Positions 8,390 to 16,491 of a stretch of 64,000 nt of DNA are shown piece after piece (within the stretch, counting starts at the first letter, position 1; every line of letters starts with the position of its first letter). The stretch comes from UBA5195 sp034432755 (GTDB lineage Bacteria > Chloroflexota > Anaerolineae > Anaerolineales > Villigracilaceae). The DNA is taken from NCBI GenBank assembly GCA_034432755.1, contig DAOUBQ010000056.1, forward strand, positions 9,963-73,962, read 5' to 3'. A program made the position numbers and the translations under genes. The notes beneath the pieces were generated by a model. The model did no database searches. It had not been told where the DNA came from and worked only from the letters and a program-made list of their open reading frames with translations.

Positions 8390-9307
8390 TTATTTTCCAA
8401 GAAGCAAGATGAGCGGAGTGATAGTCAACGGGCTAAGCAGGGTGCTGACCAGGACGGTGGCCGCCACGAGGGAGGTATCCAGTTTATATTCGGCGGCCAG
8501 GTTGGTGGTGGCAACCGCCGAAGACATAGAGGCTTCCATCACGGCGGCCTGGCGCGCGCTGCCAGTCAGTCCTAACAGGCCAGCAAAGGCAAATCCCAGC
8601 AGAGGCCCAGCCAGCATGCGCACCGAAGCACTCAAACCCAAAGCCCGCAGGCTCTTGGTCCAGCGCACATGGCGCAGTTCCAGCCCCAGCAAGAAAATCA
8701 TGAGCGGGACGGTTGCGTTGGCCGTCAACTCAATCGTCCGCGCCAATGGCAGGGGCAGGCTGCTTCCAGTTTGGTTAATAACCACCGCCAGCAGCACGGC
8801 GTACATGGTGGGGACTTTCAACATGCCAACGATGGCCTGTTTCAGGCTGAGATGTCCGAGCGATGCAATCAGCACGCCCAGGGTGTTGGTGAGCAACGCC
8901 GCAAAGACGAAGTAAATGCCAGAATGCGCCAAGGCTTCTTGCCCAAAGGCAAAGGCAATTAAAGGCAGGCCATAATTGCCATTGTTGGCAAACATGGAGG
9001 TCAGCATCACCGAAGCCAGCGTGGGCCGGTCGAGCCGGAGAAACAGCCCGCCCAACAAGGCCAACGCGCCTGAAGAGAGCATGACCCCCACCGCCAGGCT
9101 GCCAATCCGCAGGACATCGAGGGCTGGGAGTTGGTTGTTAATCAGCAGGTTAAAGACCAGTGCCGGGCTAAAGAAGTAAAACAACGAACGCCCGATGGCC
9201 CGCGAATTGATATTTAATGTCCTACCAAGCACAAACCCTGCTGCGCTGATAAGCAAGATGGGCAGGATGTTGTTTGCAAATGTATTGAAGAGTTCGGTGA
9301 TGGACAC
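8390..9307 (-). CDS. AEC family transporter (auxin efflux carrier-like permease)
   Basis: A roughly ten-helix inner-membrane permease of the AEC family. Members export or exchange small organic acids or amino acids. Typical segments are NILPILLISAAGFVLGR at the start, FFSPALVFNLL in helix 2, SMFANNGNYGLPLIAFAFG (conserved NxGxxGxP) and the C-terminal mirror half ending in LLSPLTITPLILLL. The open frame extends to 9367, but those extra codons run through the terminator of the upstream gene, so the GTG at 9307 (305 residues) is chosen. No clear Shine-Dalgarno sequence is visible. It leads the metallopeptidase-acyP-lipoate transferase run. The substrate cannot be read from sequence. Confidence 0.85.
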   Translation of the reverse strand: MSITELFNTFANNILPILLISAAGFVLGRTLNINSRAIGRSLFYFFSPALVFNLLINNQLPALDVLRIGSLAVGVMLSSGALALLGGLFLRLDRPTLASVMLTSMFANNGNYGLPLIAFAFGQEALAHSGIYFVFAALLTNTLGVLIASLGHLSLKQAIVGMLKVPTMYAVLLAVVINQTGSSLPLPLARTIELTANATVPLMIFLLGLELRHVRWTKSLRALGLSASVRMLAGPLLGFAFAGLLGLTGSARQAAVMEASMSSAVATTNLAAEYKLDTSLVAATVLVSTLLSPLTITPLILLLGK

Positions 9308-9345
9308 AGCAGCTCGGCAAAGGAGGATAGGGCAATTGTAACCCG

Positions 9346-9380
9346 AAAAAGTCCTCCGCGCTCGCAAAGAACGCGGAGGA
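9346..9380 (-). terminator. Intrinsic terminator after HEAT-repeat gene
   Basis: Read on the minus strand, TCCTCCGCG (9380-9372) pairs with CGCGGAGGA (9360-9352) around an 11-nt loop and is followed by CTTTTTC. It ends the rseP-HEAT transcript and lies directly upstream of the AEC transporter start. Its loop matches the CGCAAAGAACGC repeat found elsewhere in the window. Confidence 0.75.
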
Positions 9381-9427
9381 TGGCAAAATGCAATCGGACG
9401 TGCAGGCTTGCTGGGGTGTGGGTACGC

Positions 9428-10399
9428 TTAGCGTCTTTTCGGCTTGCTTGTTGGCTGCTCTTCATCAAAAGCGAGCAGGCTGAAATCTTCAGCGTCTTCG
9501 GTGAATTGCAGGTTTAACATCGCATCTTCCAGAAAATCCAGCATGTCATCGTCATCGGCATCATCCATCAGGGTTTGCAAATACTCGCGCACATCCTCAC
9601 CGCCGATGAGCGAGAGTGACCAAATAATGGCTTGCAATACCTCGTCATCCTCCTCGTCTTCAATCATGTTGAGTAGCGGCTGGCGGGCCGGTTTAAGTTG
9701 CAGTTCCCCGGCGGCGCGGACGGCAGCCAGGCGCACGGCCTGGTCTTCGCTCAGGAAGGCCTCGATGACCTGCTCCTGCCAGATGGAGTCGGCGGAGCGT
9801 CCTGCCGCAATCAGGGCCGAGGCCTGCCAGCGCGGGTCGCGGTGCTGAAAGGCCGATTCAATCAGTTTTTTGACCTCGCCCCGGCTGGAGTAACCCAGCG
9901 ATTGGAGCGCGGCGCGCGCCAGATGACCGTCGGAATCTGCTGCCGCTACGAACAGGCAATCTGTCACCCGCTTGAGATTCGCGGCAGATATCTCTTCGAG
10001 TTCACCCATCTCGACGAACTGGCCGAGCAGGGTGGCGGCACCAGAGCGGCAAATCGGCTCCGGGTCACTTGCGACCATTTGCGCCAGGCGCGGGAGCAGG
10101 CGCGTATCGCTGGTTTCGGCCAGCAGTTGCAGCGCATACAGCCGCACCTGCCCATCTGGGTCATCTAACAAGCGGACTGCCAGGGCGTCGAAAGATAGCA
10201 GGGTGTCGTCATCAAACAATTCGACCATGCGCTTGAGCAGGAGGTGCTTGCGGGCCTGCGGCAGGCGCGGCCAAACCCGCATGACTGACTCGAGGTCAAC
10301 CGAAGACAAGTCAGAAAAACGGCCAATATATTTGGCCGGGAAGGCGCGCGAGTCATCTTCAAGCGCAGTCAGGACAGTGGAAACGGGGATTTCTTTCAT
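9428..10399 (-). CDS. HEAT-repeat protein
   Basis: The 323-residue soluble protein is almost wholly helical, with HEAT/armadillo-type repeats of about 30-38 residues. Examples are LLSFDALAVRLLDDPDGQVRLYAL, LLPRLAQMVASDPEPICRSGAA, AFQHRDPRWQASALIAAGRS and ALLSED-like AFLSEDQAVRLAAVRAAGEL. The C-terminus (about 270-323) is very acidic (DDADDDDMLDFLEDA) and ends in a basic tail (KPKRR). Such proteins are protein-binding scaffolds; no enzyme motif is present. It follows the site-2 protease gene by 33 bp and is closed by a terminator, so the two are probably co-transcribed. Confidence 0.8.
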   Translation of the reverse strand: MKEIPVSTVLTALEDDSRAFPAKYIGRFSDLSSVDLESVMRVWPRLPQARKHLLLKRMVELFDDDTLLSFDALAVRLLDDPDGQVRLYALQLLAETSDTRLLPRLAQMVASDPEPICRSGAATLLGQFVEMGELEEISAANLKRVTDCLFVAAADSDGHLARAALQSLGYSSRGEVKKLIESAFQHRDPRWQASALIAAGRSADSIWQEQVIEAFLSEDQAVRLAAVRAAGELQLKPARQPLLNMIEDEEDDEVLQAIIWSLSLIGGEDVREYLQTLMDDADDDDMLDFLEDAMLNLQFTEDAEDFSLLAFDEEQPTSKPKRR

Positions 10400-10432
10400 A
10401 GCCTATGGGCATCCTGTGGAATACCTTGCGCA

Positions 10433-11770
10433 CTACGGCAGAGTGATATTGGCCGGATTGATAAAATCGAGCAGGTTGACGAAAACCATCAACCCAATCA
10501 ACAACAGGAAGGCCACGCCGTTGATGATGTTTTCGAGGCGCGGCGGAATGCGGCGGCGAAAGATAATTTCGGGCAGGGTGAACAGAATGCGCCCGCCATC
10601 CAGCGCGGGGATGGGCAGCAAGTTCATCACGCCCAGTGAAATACTGAGCATCGCCACCAGCGAGAGAACGTAATTGGTCGGTTGGGAGGCAGCAGATGCA
10701 GAAGGCTCGGCCGCCAACTGACGGCTTTCGGCATCGCGTTCTACCGCCTGTCCAAAAAAGTCATAGATACCCTTCAGCCCGACCAGGCGCGCTTCTTCGG
10801 GCGCAATCACGCCTTGAATCAGTCCAATCGGGATGTAGAGAATGGTCAACGCCTGGACGCCAGTGTAGGTAAAGCCCCCGCCGATGATTTCAGGCAGGGT
10901 CGCTTGGCGGCGCGGATACGCCAGACCCACGCCAAGCGCGCCTTGCTCCGCCGTGCGGCTGGAGAGCGGAGTAGCGGTCAAAGTCACCGATTGACCTTGG
11001 CGCTCAAAGGTCATCTCAAGCGGCTGGTCAAGACTGGCGCGAATCATGGTGCGGGCTTCTTCCATGCTCGTCACTGGCCTGCCCGCAATCGAGACAAGCA
11101 CGTCCTGGGGCTGAATACCAGCCAGCTGGGCCGGGGAATTGGGCGAAACATCTTCAATCAGGACTTTGCCAGGAACAGCCACGCCCATCTGCGCAATGAT
11201 AATGGCTGTAACGACCACGGCGGTGAGCAAATTCATGGCCGGGCCTGCAAACAAGACCACCAATCGCTTCCAGGGGTTGGCTGCTGCCAGCCCACCCGGC
11301 ACATTGGGGTCACCTTCGCCTTTGGGGCGCACAAACCCGCCCAGCGGCAGCCAGTTGAGGGTAAATTCAGTTCCCAAACGCAGCTCGCGCACCATGCCGC
11401 TCAGGCGCAGGTTTCCGTCAGAATCGGGAGTGAGTGTCGAATGAGCAAGCACGTAGCGGTCTGGCTCGGCGACCGAGAGGGTGATGGCTTTCAAGGTAAG
11501 GGTTTCGCCGTTGCGCTGTAACACCAGATCAGCAGGGCGATGCTCCAATTCGGCCACGTCGAATAAAAAATCAAAATTGGCGGGGATTTGGATGGCGTGA
11601 TTGCCCACTTTGAACCTGCCCGGGGCGCGCCAAAAGCGCCATAGGCGCGGCGGAATGCCAAAGCCAAACTCTTCGACTTCGATTTTGAAGAAACGCGCGG
11701 CCAGGTAATGTCCTAACTCGTGCAAAAAAATCATGCCGCCGAAGACCAGTACAACCAGTAACAGGGTCAT
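10433..11770 (-). CDS. rseP: Site-2 membrane metalloprotease, RseP/M50 family
   Basis: Intramembrane zinc protease that cleaves anti-sigma factors or signal-peptide remnants. The metal site HELGH is at residues 17-21 in the first helix, and the third ligand motif LLPIPALDGGRILF lies near the C-terminus. A PDZ domain (about 210-295, VSPNSPAQLAGIQPQDVLVSI) lies between the halves, and an early extra insert (about 55-130) is outside the helices. At 445 residues it is slightly longer than the roughly 350-450 norm. It is the first gene of a pair with the HEAT-repeat gene. Target proteins cannot be inferred here. Confidence 0.9.
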   Translation of the reverse strand: MTLLLVVLVFGGMIFLHELGHYLAARFFKIEVEEFGFGIPPRLWRFWRAPGRFKVGNHAIQIPANFDFLFDVAELEHRPADLVLQRNGETLTLKAITLSVAEPDRYVLAHSTLTPDSDGNLRLSGMVRELRLGTEFTLNWLPLGGFVRPKGEGDPNVPGGLAAANPWKRLVVLFAGPAMNLLTAVVVTAIIIAQMGVAVPGKVLIEDVSPNSPAQLAGIQPQDVLVSIAGRPVTSMEEARTMIRASLDQPLEMTFERQGQSVTLTATPLSSRTAEQGALGVGLAYPRRQATLPEIIGGGFTYTGVQALTILYIPIGLIQGVIAPEEARLVGLKGIYDFFGQAVERDAESRQLAAEPSASAASQPTNYVLSLVAMLSISLGVMNLLPIPALDGGRILFTLPEIIFRRRIPPRLENIINGVAFLLLIGLMVFVNLLDFINPANITLP

Positions 11771-11788
11771 AGTTTCATCCTTATTTTA

Positions 11789-11950
11789 AGAAAAATATTC
11801 TTGCGCCATGCCGCCCCAACATTCATGTTTGGGCTATCTCATCCAGAGCCATCTGAAGGCGGTTGTTCCGTCTCGTTGGGCAGACTTTGTGCTGGCTGCC
11901 TAGAGATAAATCTACGGGCGAAACCAGCGGGGCGCGAATTTTCGGACAGG
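11789..11950. repeat. Copy 1 of a two-copy structured terminal-inverted-repeat element
   Basis: This 162-bp intergenic segment matches the one at 39011-39186 in the same orientation. Shared blocks are AAAAATATTCTTGCGCCAT at the left end and GGCGCGAATTTTCGGA at the right end, which are imperfect inverted repeats of each other. The first internal hairpin keeps pairing although its arms differ from the other copy (CCCAACA/TGTTTGGG here, CCCGGACATT/AATGTCCGGG there). The other hairpins are degraded. It lies between the rseP start and the end of the decarboxylase gene. Confidence 0.7.
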
Positions 11951-12035
11951 CCGCAAGCGAATTGCCTAAATGCGCTGGACTGTCACCATACGTAAAGTAT
12001 GGGATGAATTATATCGCCTTTTGGTTAGCAAAATA

Positions 12036-13007
12036 TTAAAGCAGTCGGGCCGGCCCGCCAACGGTGGCGCTCAAGACGTTGTTGACGCCGGGGATTTGAA
12101 GCAGGAGCGATTGAACCATCTTTATTTCACTTTGTGGGCAAAGCACATGCACGTTTGGTCCGGCATCAACGGTATAGGCCGCTTGCAGGCCGTCGGCGCG
12201 CCAGGCACGCACGCTTTCCATGACAGCCAGGGTGGCGGGCTTCCAGTAAAACAAGGCGGGCTGGCTGGTCATCATCACGGCGTGCATCATGTCTGAATCG
12301 AGTTCGATGATATGTGCCAGTGCGCCAAAGTCGCGCTCTAAAATGGCGCGGCGGCAAATTTCGAGACGGCGGGGTGCATCGGCCACACGGGCGGCCTGCA
12401 GGGGGCTGGTGGGGGCCAGAGCGTGGCCTTCTGTGGAACCGGTGGCCTTGTGTCCGGCAGAGACAATCGCCACGCAATCGGCCAGCGCCCAATGTTCGGG
12501 CGGGGCAATGCTGACGGCGTAGGAATCCTCGTCGCCGCTGCCCATTTTCCATTCGACAAAGCCGGAGGGGATACTGCGCGAGGCAGAACCTGACCCCAAA
12601 CGGGCCAGGCGCGAGATGGCGGATTCGGGCCAATCCAACCCGGCAGCCTTTGTCGCCGCCAAAGCGAGTGCGGCAAACGCTGCGGCGGAACTCGCTATCC
12701 CGGCCCCTGTGGGGAAGTTGTTTTCTGAAACCACCTCGGCACGGAGAGTGATTCCGGCTGCCTGGCGGACGATATCCAAAATGCCGGATACGCGCTCCAG
12801 GCCTTTGCCCGTTACCGGGTTGCCGTTAATCGAGAGTGAATCGCGTTCTTTTTCGCCAAAGCTGACGGTGGTTTTGGTAAACAGCCCATCAAGATTCATC
12901 GAAATGGAGCCGTTGACCGGCAGGCGCAGGGCGGAATGGCGGTTGCCCCAGTATTTAATGAATGCGATGTTTGGCGAGCTTTGAGCAGTGGCAGACATGG
13001 GTTTCAT
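12036..13007 (-). CDS. mvaD: Mevalonate (di)phosphate decarboxylase, GHMP fold
   Basis: A cytosolic 323-residue enzyme of isoprenoid synthesis by the mevalonate route. Family signatures are NIAFIKYWGNR at about 13-23, NGSISMNLDG (about 32-41), the GHMP loop TGAGIASSAAAFAALA (about 96-111), GSGSASRSIPSGFVEW (about 137-152) and the catalytic Asp in YTVDAGPNVHVL. Classic diphosphate decarboxylases read KYWGKR; here Asn replaces that Lys. Chloroflexota such as Roseiflexus have a phosphomevalonate decarboxylase that works with isopentenyl phosphate kinase, so the monophosphate may be the substrate. No other pathway gene is nearby. Starting at Met4 is possible. Confidence 0.85.
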   Translation of the reverse strand: MKPMSATAQSSPNIAFIKYWGNRHSALRLPVNGSISMNLDGLFTKTTVSFGEKERDSLSINGNPVTGKGLERVSGILDIVRQAAGITLRAEVVSENNFPTGAGIASSAAAFAALALAATKAAGLDWPESAISRLARLGSGSASRSIPSGFVEWKMGSGDEDSYAVSIAPPEHWALADCVAIVSAGHKATGSTEGHALAPTSPLQAARVADAPRRLEICRRAILERDFGALAHIIELDSDMMHAVMMTSQPALFYWKPATLAVMESVRAWRADGLQAAYTVDAGPNVHVLCPQSEIKMVQSLLLQIPGVNNVLSATVGGPARLL

Positions 13008-13018
13008 GGCTTTTTGTA

Positions 13019-13061
13019 CACAAAACTGTGATTTTTACGGCAAAAACAGCACTGTTTTGTG
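13019..13061. promoter_or_regulatory. Inverted repeat upstream of decarboxylase gene
   Basis: CACAAAACTGTG (13019-13030) and CACTGTTTTGTG (13050-13061) form an inverted repeat with one mismatch, 19 bp apart, starting 12 bp upstream of the mvaD start. The position suits an operator or leader hairpin. No regulator is known for it. Confidence 0.35.
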
Positions 13062-13174
13062 CGATTTTCCCTTCTTTTATGAGTTCACTTGTGCCTACAT
13101 GATACCTTAGGCAATGTTTGGGGGCAATAAATTCAGAAAGCAGGGCCTGCACAGACGGCACAGGCTGGATACGT

Positions 13175-14458
13175 TCATTCTATCCCCTCCTGCTCTAATT
13201 TCACCCCGCGCTCCAAGATGTGTGCGATAACCTCGCGCACGTCTTTTAATTCGGGGCGGAGGAGCAGTTTTTTCAGGTTGGTTTTGTCGGATGCGGTGAG
13301 GGGGCGGGAGCGAGAATAGTTGGCGTCGAGGGTTTCGATGTCCATGCAGTAGGGCTGGATGTCGGCGCGGACCAGGCGGCGGAGTTGGCTGAGGATGTTG
13401 AAGCCGCCGTAGTCGAGGTCAGACCAGTGATAAATGGGGGTTGAGTCGGGGAGCAGGCGCAGGAGGCGGCGGGCGGCAGGGGAGGGGTTGCCGAGGGTGC
13501 AGAGTGTTGCTTGTTGCGTATTCCGTTGGGTGTTTTGCAAACGGACAAATTCATGAAAAGATGTCAGGTTTTCAATGCAGAGGACGGCGTCGGCGTGAAC
13601 GGCGACGGTTTGAAGTTGGGCGGTTTGGGCGGCGGGGAAGCCAAGAGAAGGGACAAAGCCGCCGAAAGTCAGGATTTCGCCAGTATCCAGGGTCAGTTGC
13701 CAGTTCCCGGCGAGGTAGAGGTAGTTAGGGTTGGGGACGAGGTTGAGTTCGCGAAACACTTCCTCGGCGGGGAGGCGTTTCCATTCGGGGTTGCCGAGGC
13801 GGGCCAGGCTGACGAGTTGGTTTTTAATCGCTTCGAGGCGTTTGCTGTCGTTGAAAACGCGCACGCTGAAGACGCGGTAGGGGGTTTCGGCCTGGAGTGC
13901 GGGCAAGGCTTCTATAACGGCGAGCAGGTCTGTGTCCAAGGATGTGTCGGTCAGAAAGATTTCGGCGCGCACGCGGCGGGCAACATAGGTATTGGTGATG
14001 CGCCGACGGCGATTGGCAGCACGTTCCTTGTCGAGTTCATCAATGCGGGTCAGCGAGTCGATGCGCTGGCGCACATCGGCGGCGAGGTTCTCAAAGTGGG
14101 GCAGGGTTTCGAGCTGGGTTTTCAGGGTTTTGACATCCACCAGGTTTTCGTCGAGCAGGTAGGTGTGGACGAAGGAGCGGATGTCGGTGAGGGGGCTGAA
14201 GGCCAGGCCTTTGACGATTTTTGCGGGAAACGTGTCTTTGAGTTGGCCGAGGCGGTTGAGCAGGTGGACGCGGTAACCTTCGAGCCGGGTGAAGACCTGG
14301 GCGCGGCTGAGCGGAGGCAGGGCGAAGTTTTCGAGGTGGCGTTTGAAGGCGCGGGTGTCGAAAAGCTGTCCGGGGGCTTTGAAGAACCAGTTGTCGTTTA
14401 ATCCGGCATGGTGGACTTCGTTGTTCACCAGGCTGTGCGTCCACAGAACACGCTCCAC
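13175..14458 (-). CDS. Chimeric remnant: JetC N-terminal piece fused to JetD (Wadjet) nuclease part
   Basis: This 427-residue open frame begins with GTG. Residues 1 to about 148 resemble an internal piece of the JetC SMC-like ATPase, with the family run AFSPLTDIRSFVHTYLLDE (86-104) followed by a coiled-coil start (LETLPHFENLAADVRQRIDSL). From about 150 to the end it resembles JetD: FSVRVFNDSKRLE (197-209), IENLTSFHEF with Glu296, and HWSDLDYGGFNIL with Asp347 and Asp349, the Toprim acidic residues. The Walker A segment, hinge, ATPase head and N-terminal JetD part are absent, so two deletions must have occurred. JetD alone is a nuclease subunit, but without JetABC plasmid defence should not work. 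It follows the truncated jetB by 11 bp. The frame is open, so the deletion is recent or the product is kept. Confidence 0.7.
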   Translation of the reverse strand: MERVLWTHSLVNNEVHHAGLNDNWFFKAPGQLFDTRAFKRHLENFALPPLSRAQVFTRLEGYRVHLLNRLGQLKDTFPAKIVKGLAFSPLTDIRSFVHTYLLDENLVDVKTLKTQLETLPHFENLAADVRQRIDSLTRIDELDKERAANRRRRITNTYVARRVRAEIFLTDTSLDTDLLAVIEALPALQAETPYRVFSVRVFNDSKRLEAIKNQLVSLARLGNPEWKRLPAEEVFRELNLVPNPNYLYLAGNWQLTLDTGEILTFGGFVPSLGFPAAQTAQLQTVAVHADAVLCIENLTSFHEFVRLQNTQRNTQQATLCTLGNPSPAARRLLRLLPDSTPIYHWSDLDYGGFNILSQLRRLVRADIQPYCMDIETLDANYSRSRPLTASDKTNLKKLLLRPELKDVREVIAHILERGVKLEQEGIE

Positions 14459-14469
14459 GCAACATGCAA

Positions 14470-14907
14470 TCAGTCGTCATCGCTTTCAGACTCGCCATCG
14501 CCTGCCCGGTACTTGCGCAGCCAGGCTTCCATCTCGTCGGCGGTTTGGATGGGGAGAATCATCCGCACCGAGCCGCGCAGGCGCAGTCGGGCATCGGCAT
14601 CTTTTACATAAATGTTGCGGCCGTCAATCGTATCAACCAGGCCGAGGGAGCGCAGGCGGCGCAAAAGGCCTTCGTATTGTCCCATGGGCAGGTCGCGTTC
14701 TTTGCCGGTGATGGTGCGGTATTCTTCACGGACTTCGCCAATTGTCACCACCGGGTCGCTGGCCAGGCTGAGATGTTCGCGCTTTTCCTCGTAGAGTTTG
14801 CGCAGGACGAGAATCATCAGGCTTTCGTCCAATTTATAGCGGGCGCGGCTGTAACTATATTCGGAGACAACCTGGAAAATGCGGTGGTAATCATCGTGGA
14901 GCAGAAG
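14470..14907 (-). pseudogene. jetB: 5'-truncated jetB (DUF4194) of a Wadjet system
   Basis: The frame reads LLLHDDYHRIF, SEYSYSRARYKLDESLMILVLRKLYEEKRE and EYRTITGKERDLPMGQYEGLLRRLRSLGLVDT, which is the winged-helix C-terminal half of JetB, the kleisin-associated subunit of the Wadjet SMC complex. It ends with a normal acidic tail (GESESDDD). Upstream the frame runs into a 15-bp hairpin (14904-14940) that ends the neighbouring gene, with no start codon and no N-terminal half. The only in-frame start is a TTG at 14832, inside the domain. jetA is absent. The fragment lies in the order expected of jetABCD, directly before the JetC/JetD chimera. Confidence 0.7.
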
Positions 14908-14940
14908 GAACTCCCTGCTCGTTTCGCAGGGAGTTCCTTC
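14904..14940 (-). terminator. Strong hairpin after small membrane protein gene
   Basis: A 15-bp perfect stem GAAGGAACTCCCTGC/GCAGGGAGTTCCTTC with a 7-nt loop lies 14 bp after the stop of the small membrane protein gene. No long T-run follows, so it may act with other factors or protect the 3' end. Its minus-strand downstream arm marks the point where the jetB homology stops. Confidence 0.55.
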
Positions 14941-14954
14941 TCTTGCTCTTGGGC

Positions 14955-15314
14955 TTATTCGTTGCCGGTTTTCAAATCCAGTTCCATCAAGACGTTCAGA
15001 CCAATGGCTACGCCTTGCATCACCAGGAACAGGGCGATACCGGTAAACAGCGGCGTGCTCAGGTTAGAAACCAGGAAAGAAACCGCGTTTGGTTCTTTGA
15101 ACAAATCGCTGAAGGCCATGCCTTGTTGGCTAATCATGCTGTTGACGTTGAGATACTGGGCCACAATATCAGCCAGGAAGGCAACCAGCACCACCCATGA
15201 CAGGATGCTCGACAGGCTGGAAACCAGGCTGAGAGCCTTGGGGTTATACAGCGCGGGGCCGTTTTCGTCAACTTCTTGGGCTTCAACGGTGAGATTTACA
15301 GATTCACTTTCCAT
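14955..15314 (-). CDS. Small membrane protein of unknown function
   Basis: I do not recognise the family. From the ATG at 15314, which has AAGGAG ten bases upstream, the product is 119 residues. It has an acidic N-terminus (MESESVNLTVEAQEVDENG), a first membrane helix (about 38-58, SILSWVVLVAFLADIVAQYL), a loop with SMISQQGMAFSDLFKE, and a second helix (about 88-110, TGIALFLVMQGVAIGLNVLM). It lies 43 bp downstream of wecB, has its own ribosome-binding site and ends at a strong hairpin. It sits exactly at the edge of the Wadjet remnant. The gene is likely real; its role is open. Confidence 0.65.
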   Translation of the reverse strand: MESESVNLTVEAQEVDENGPALYNPKALSLVSSLSSILSWVVLVAFLADIVAQYLNVNSMISQQGMAFSDLFKEPNAVSFLVSNLSTPLFTGIALFLVMQGVAIGLNVLMELDLKTGNE

Positions 15315-15357
15315 TTTGAAAAACTCCTTTGATTGTTTATTTACGCGATTGATTGGC

Positions 15358-16491
15358 TCAGCCGCGCTCTTGCTGATGATAGTGTAAGAGACCCTGAACA
15401 ATCCGCCCGGCAGCCTGCCCATCTCCATAAGGATTGGCAGCCTGCGCCATGCGGGCGTGTTCGGATGGGTTTTCGAGCAGGTTCCTGGCTTCGTGCAGGA
15501 TGGTTTCGGTTTCCGTGCCGACCAGTTTGACCGTCCCAGCGGCGATGCCCTCCGGGCGTTCGGTGGCGCCGCGCAAAACCAGCACTGGCACGCCGAAAGC
15601 GGGCGCTTCTTCTTGTATCCCGCCTGAGTCGGTGAGAATGAGAGTTGCGCGCTTCATTAAGTGTACCATAGGCAGGTAATCCAGTGGGGGAAGCAGCGTG
15701 ATGTTCGGGATGCCTGCAAGACGCGGGTAGACGGTGTTTTGCACGTTGGGGTTGAGATGCACCGGGTAGACGATGTGGAGGTCGCCGAAGCCGGTTTCGG
15801 CCAGCGATTTTAACGCCGCGCAGATGTTTTCGAGCGGTTTTCCAAAATTTTCGCGGCGGTGGGCGGTCACCAGTATCAAGCGGCGGTTTCCTATCGTTTG
15901 CATAAGCGACTCGACTTCGGCGGGGGCCGGTTTTTCGGCCACCTGGCGCAGCGCGTCTATCACCGGGTTGCCGGTGACAAGAATGCGCCCGGCGGGGACA
16001 TTTTCGTTTAACAGGTTTTGTTTCGCCCATTCGGTCGGGGCGAAATGCAAATCAGCGGCGATTCCGGCTACCATGCGGTTGATTTCTTCGGGGAAGGGCT
16101 GGAATTTGTCGCCGGTGCGCAGCCCGGCCTCGACATGCCCAAATTTGACGCGGTGGTAATAAGCCAGCAGAGCGGTCGCCATGACGGTGGTGGTGTCGCC
16201 CTGCGAGAGAATCCAATCGGGTTTAACCTGCCGGATGACCGGGTCGAGATATGTAAAAATCGCAGCGGTAATTTCGGCCAGCGATTGATTGGGCTTCATC
16301 AGGTCCAGGTCAACATCGGGAACGATGTTGAACAAGTTCAGCACCTGGTCGAGCATTTCGCGGTGCTGAGCGGTGACGCAGACGATGGATTCGAACCCTG
16401 GGGTCTGGCGCAGTTTTTGTACCACCGGGGCCATTTTAACGGCCTCGGGGCGGGTGCCGATGACGGAGAGAATGCGGAGGGGGTGAGTCAT
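15358..16491 (-). CDS. wecB: UDP-N-acetylglucosamine 2-epimerase (non-hydrolysing)
   Basis: Interconverts UDP-GlcNAc and UDP-ManNAc for envelope polysaccharide. The 377-residue length is typical. Seen are the N-terminal SVIGTRPEAVKMAPV, the motifs VHGDT-like SQGDTTTVMATAL and HVEAGLRTGD, the NPVIDAL block, VTAHRRENFGKPL in the middle, and the UDP-binding end LTDSGGIQEEAPAFGVPVLVLRGATERPEG. It overlaps the preceding methyltransferase-glycosyltransferase gene by four bases (ATGA), so they are coupled. The cluster with an MFS exporter and a CE7 esterase points to surface glycan work, though the product is unknown. Confidence 0.95.
   Translation of the reverse strand: MTHPLRILSVIGTRPEAVKMAPVVQKLRQTPGFESIVCVTAQHREMLDQVLNLFNIVPDVDLDLMKPNQSLAEITAAIFTYLDPVIRQVKPDWILSQGDTTTVMATALLAYYHRVKFGHVEAGLRTGDKFQPFPEEINRMVAGIAADLHFAPTEWAKQNLLNENVPAGRILVTGNPVIDALRQVAEKPAPAEVESLMQTIGNRRLILVTAHRRENFGKPLENICAALKSLAETGFGDLHIVYPVHLNPNVQNTVYPRLAGIPNITLLPPLDYLPMVHLMKRATLILTDSGGIQEEAPAFGVPVLVLRGATERPEGIAAGTVKLVGTETETILHEARNLLENPSEHARMAQAANPYGDGQAAGRIVQGLLHYHQQERG

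Noticed and set aside
13511..14401. Long plus-strand open frame (296 codons) over the JetC/JetD chimera
   Set aside because: Low-complexity Gly/Val/Glu/Phe composition typical of the antisense of a GC-rich gene; the minus-strand frame has clear family motifs.
14464..15387. Plus-strand open frame of 307 codons over jetB and the small membrane protein gene
   Set aside because: It spans two unrelated minus-strand genes and their terminator, so it is a chance frame.
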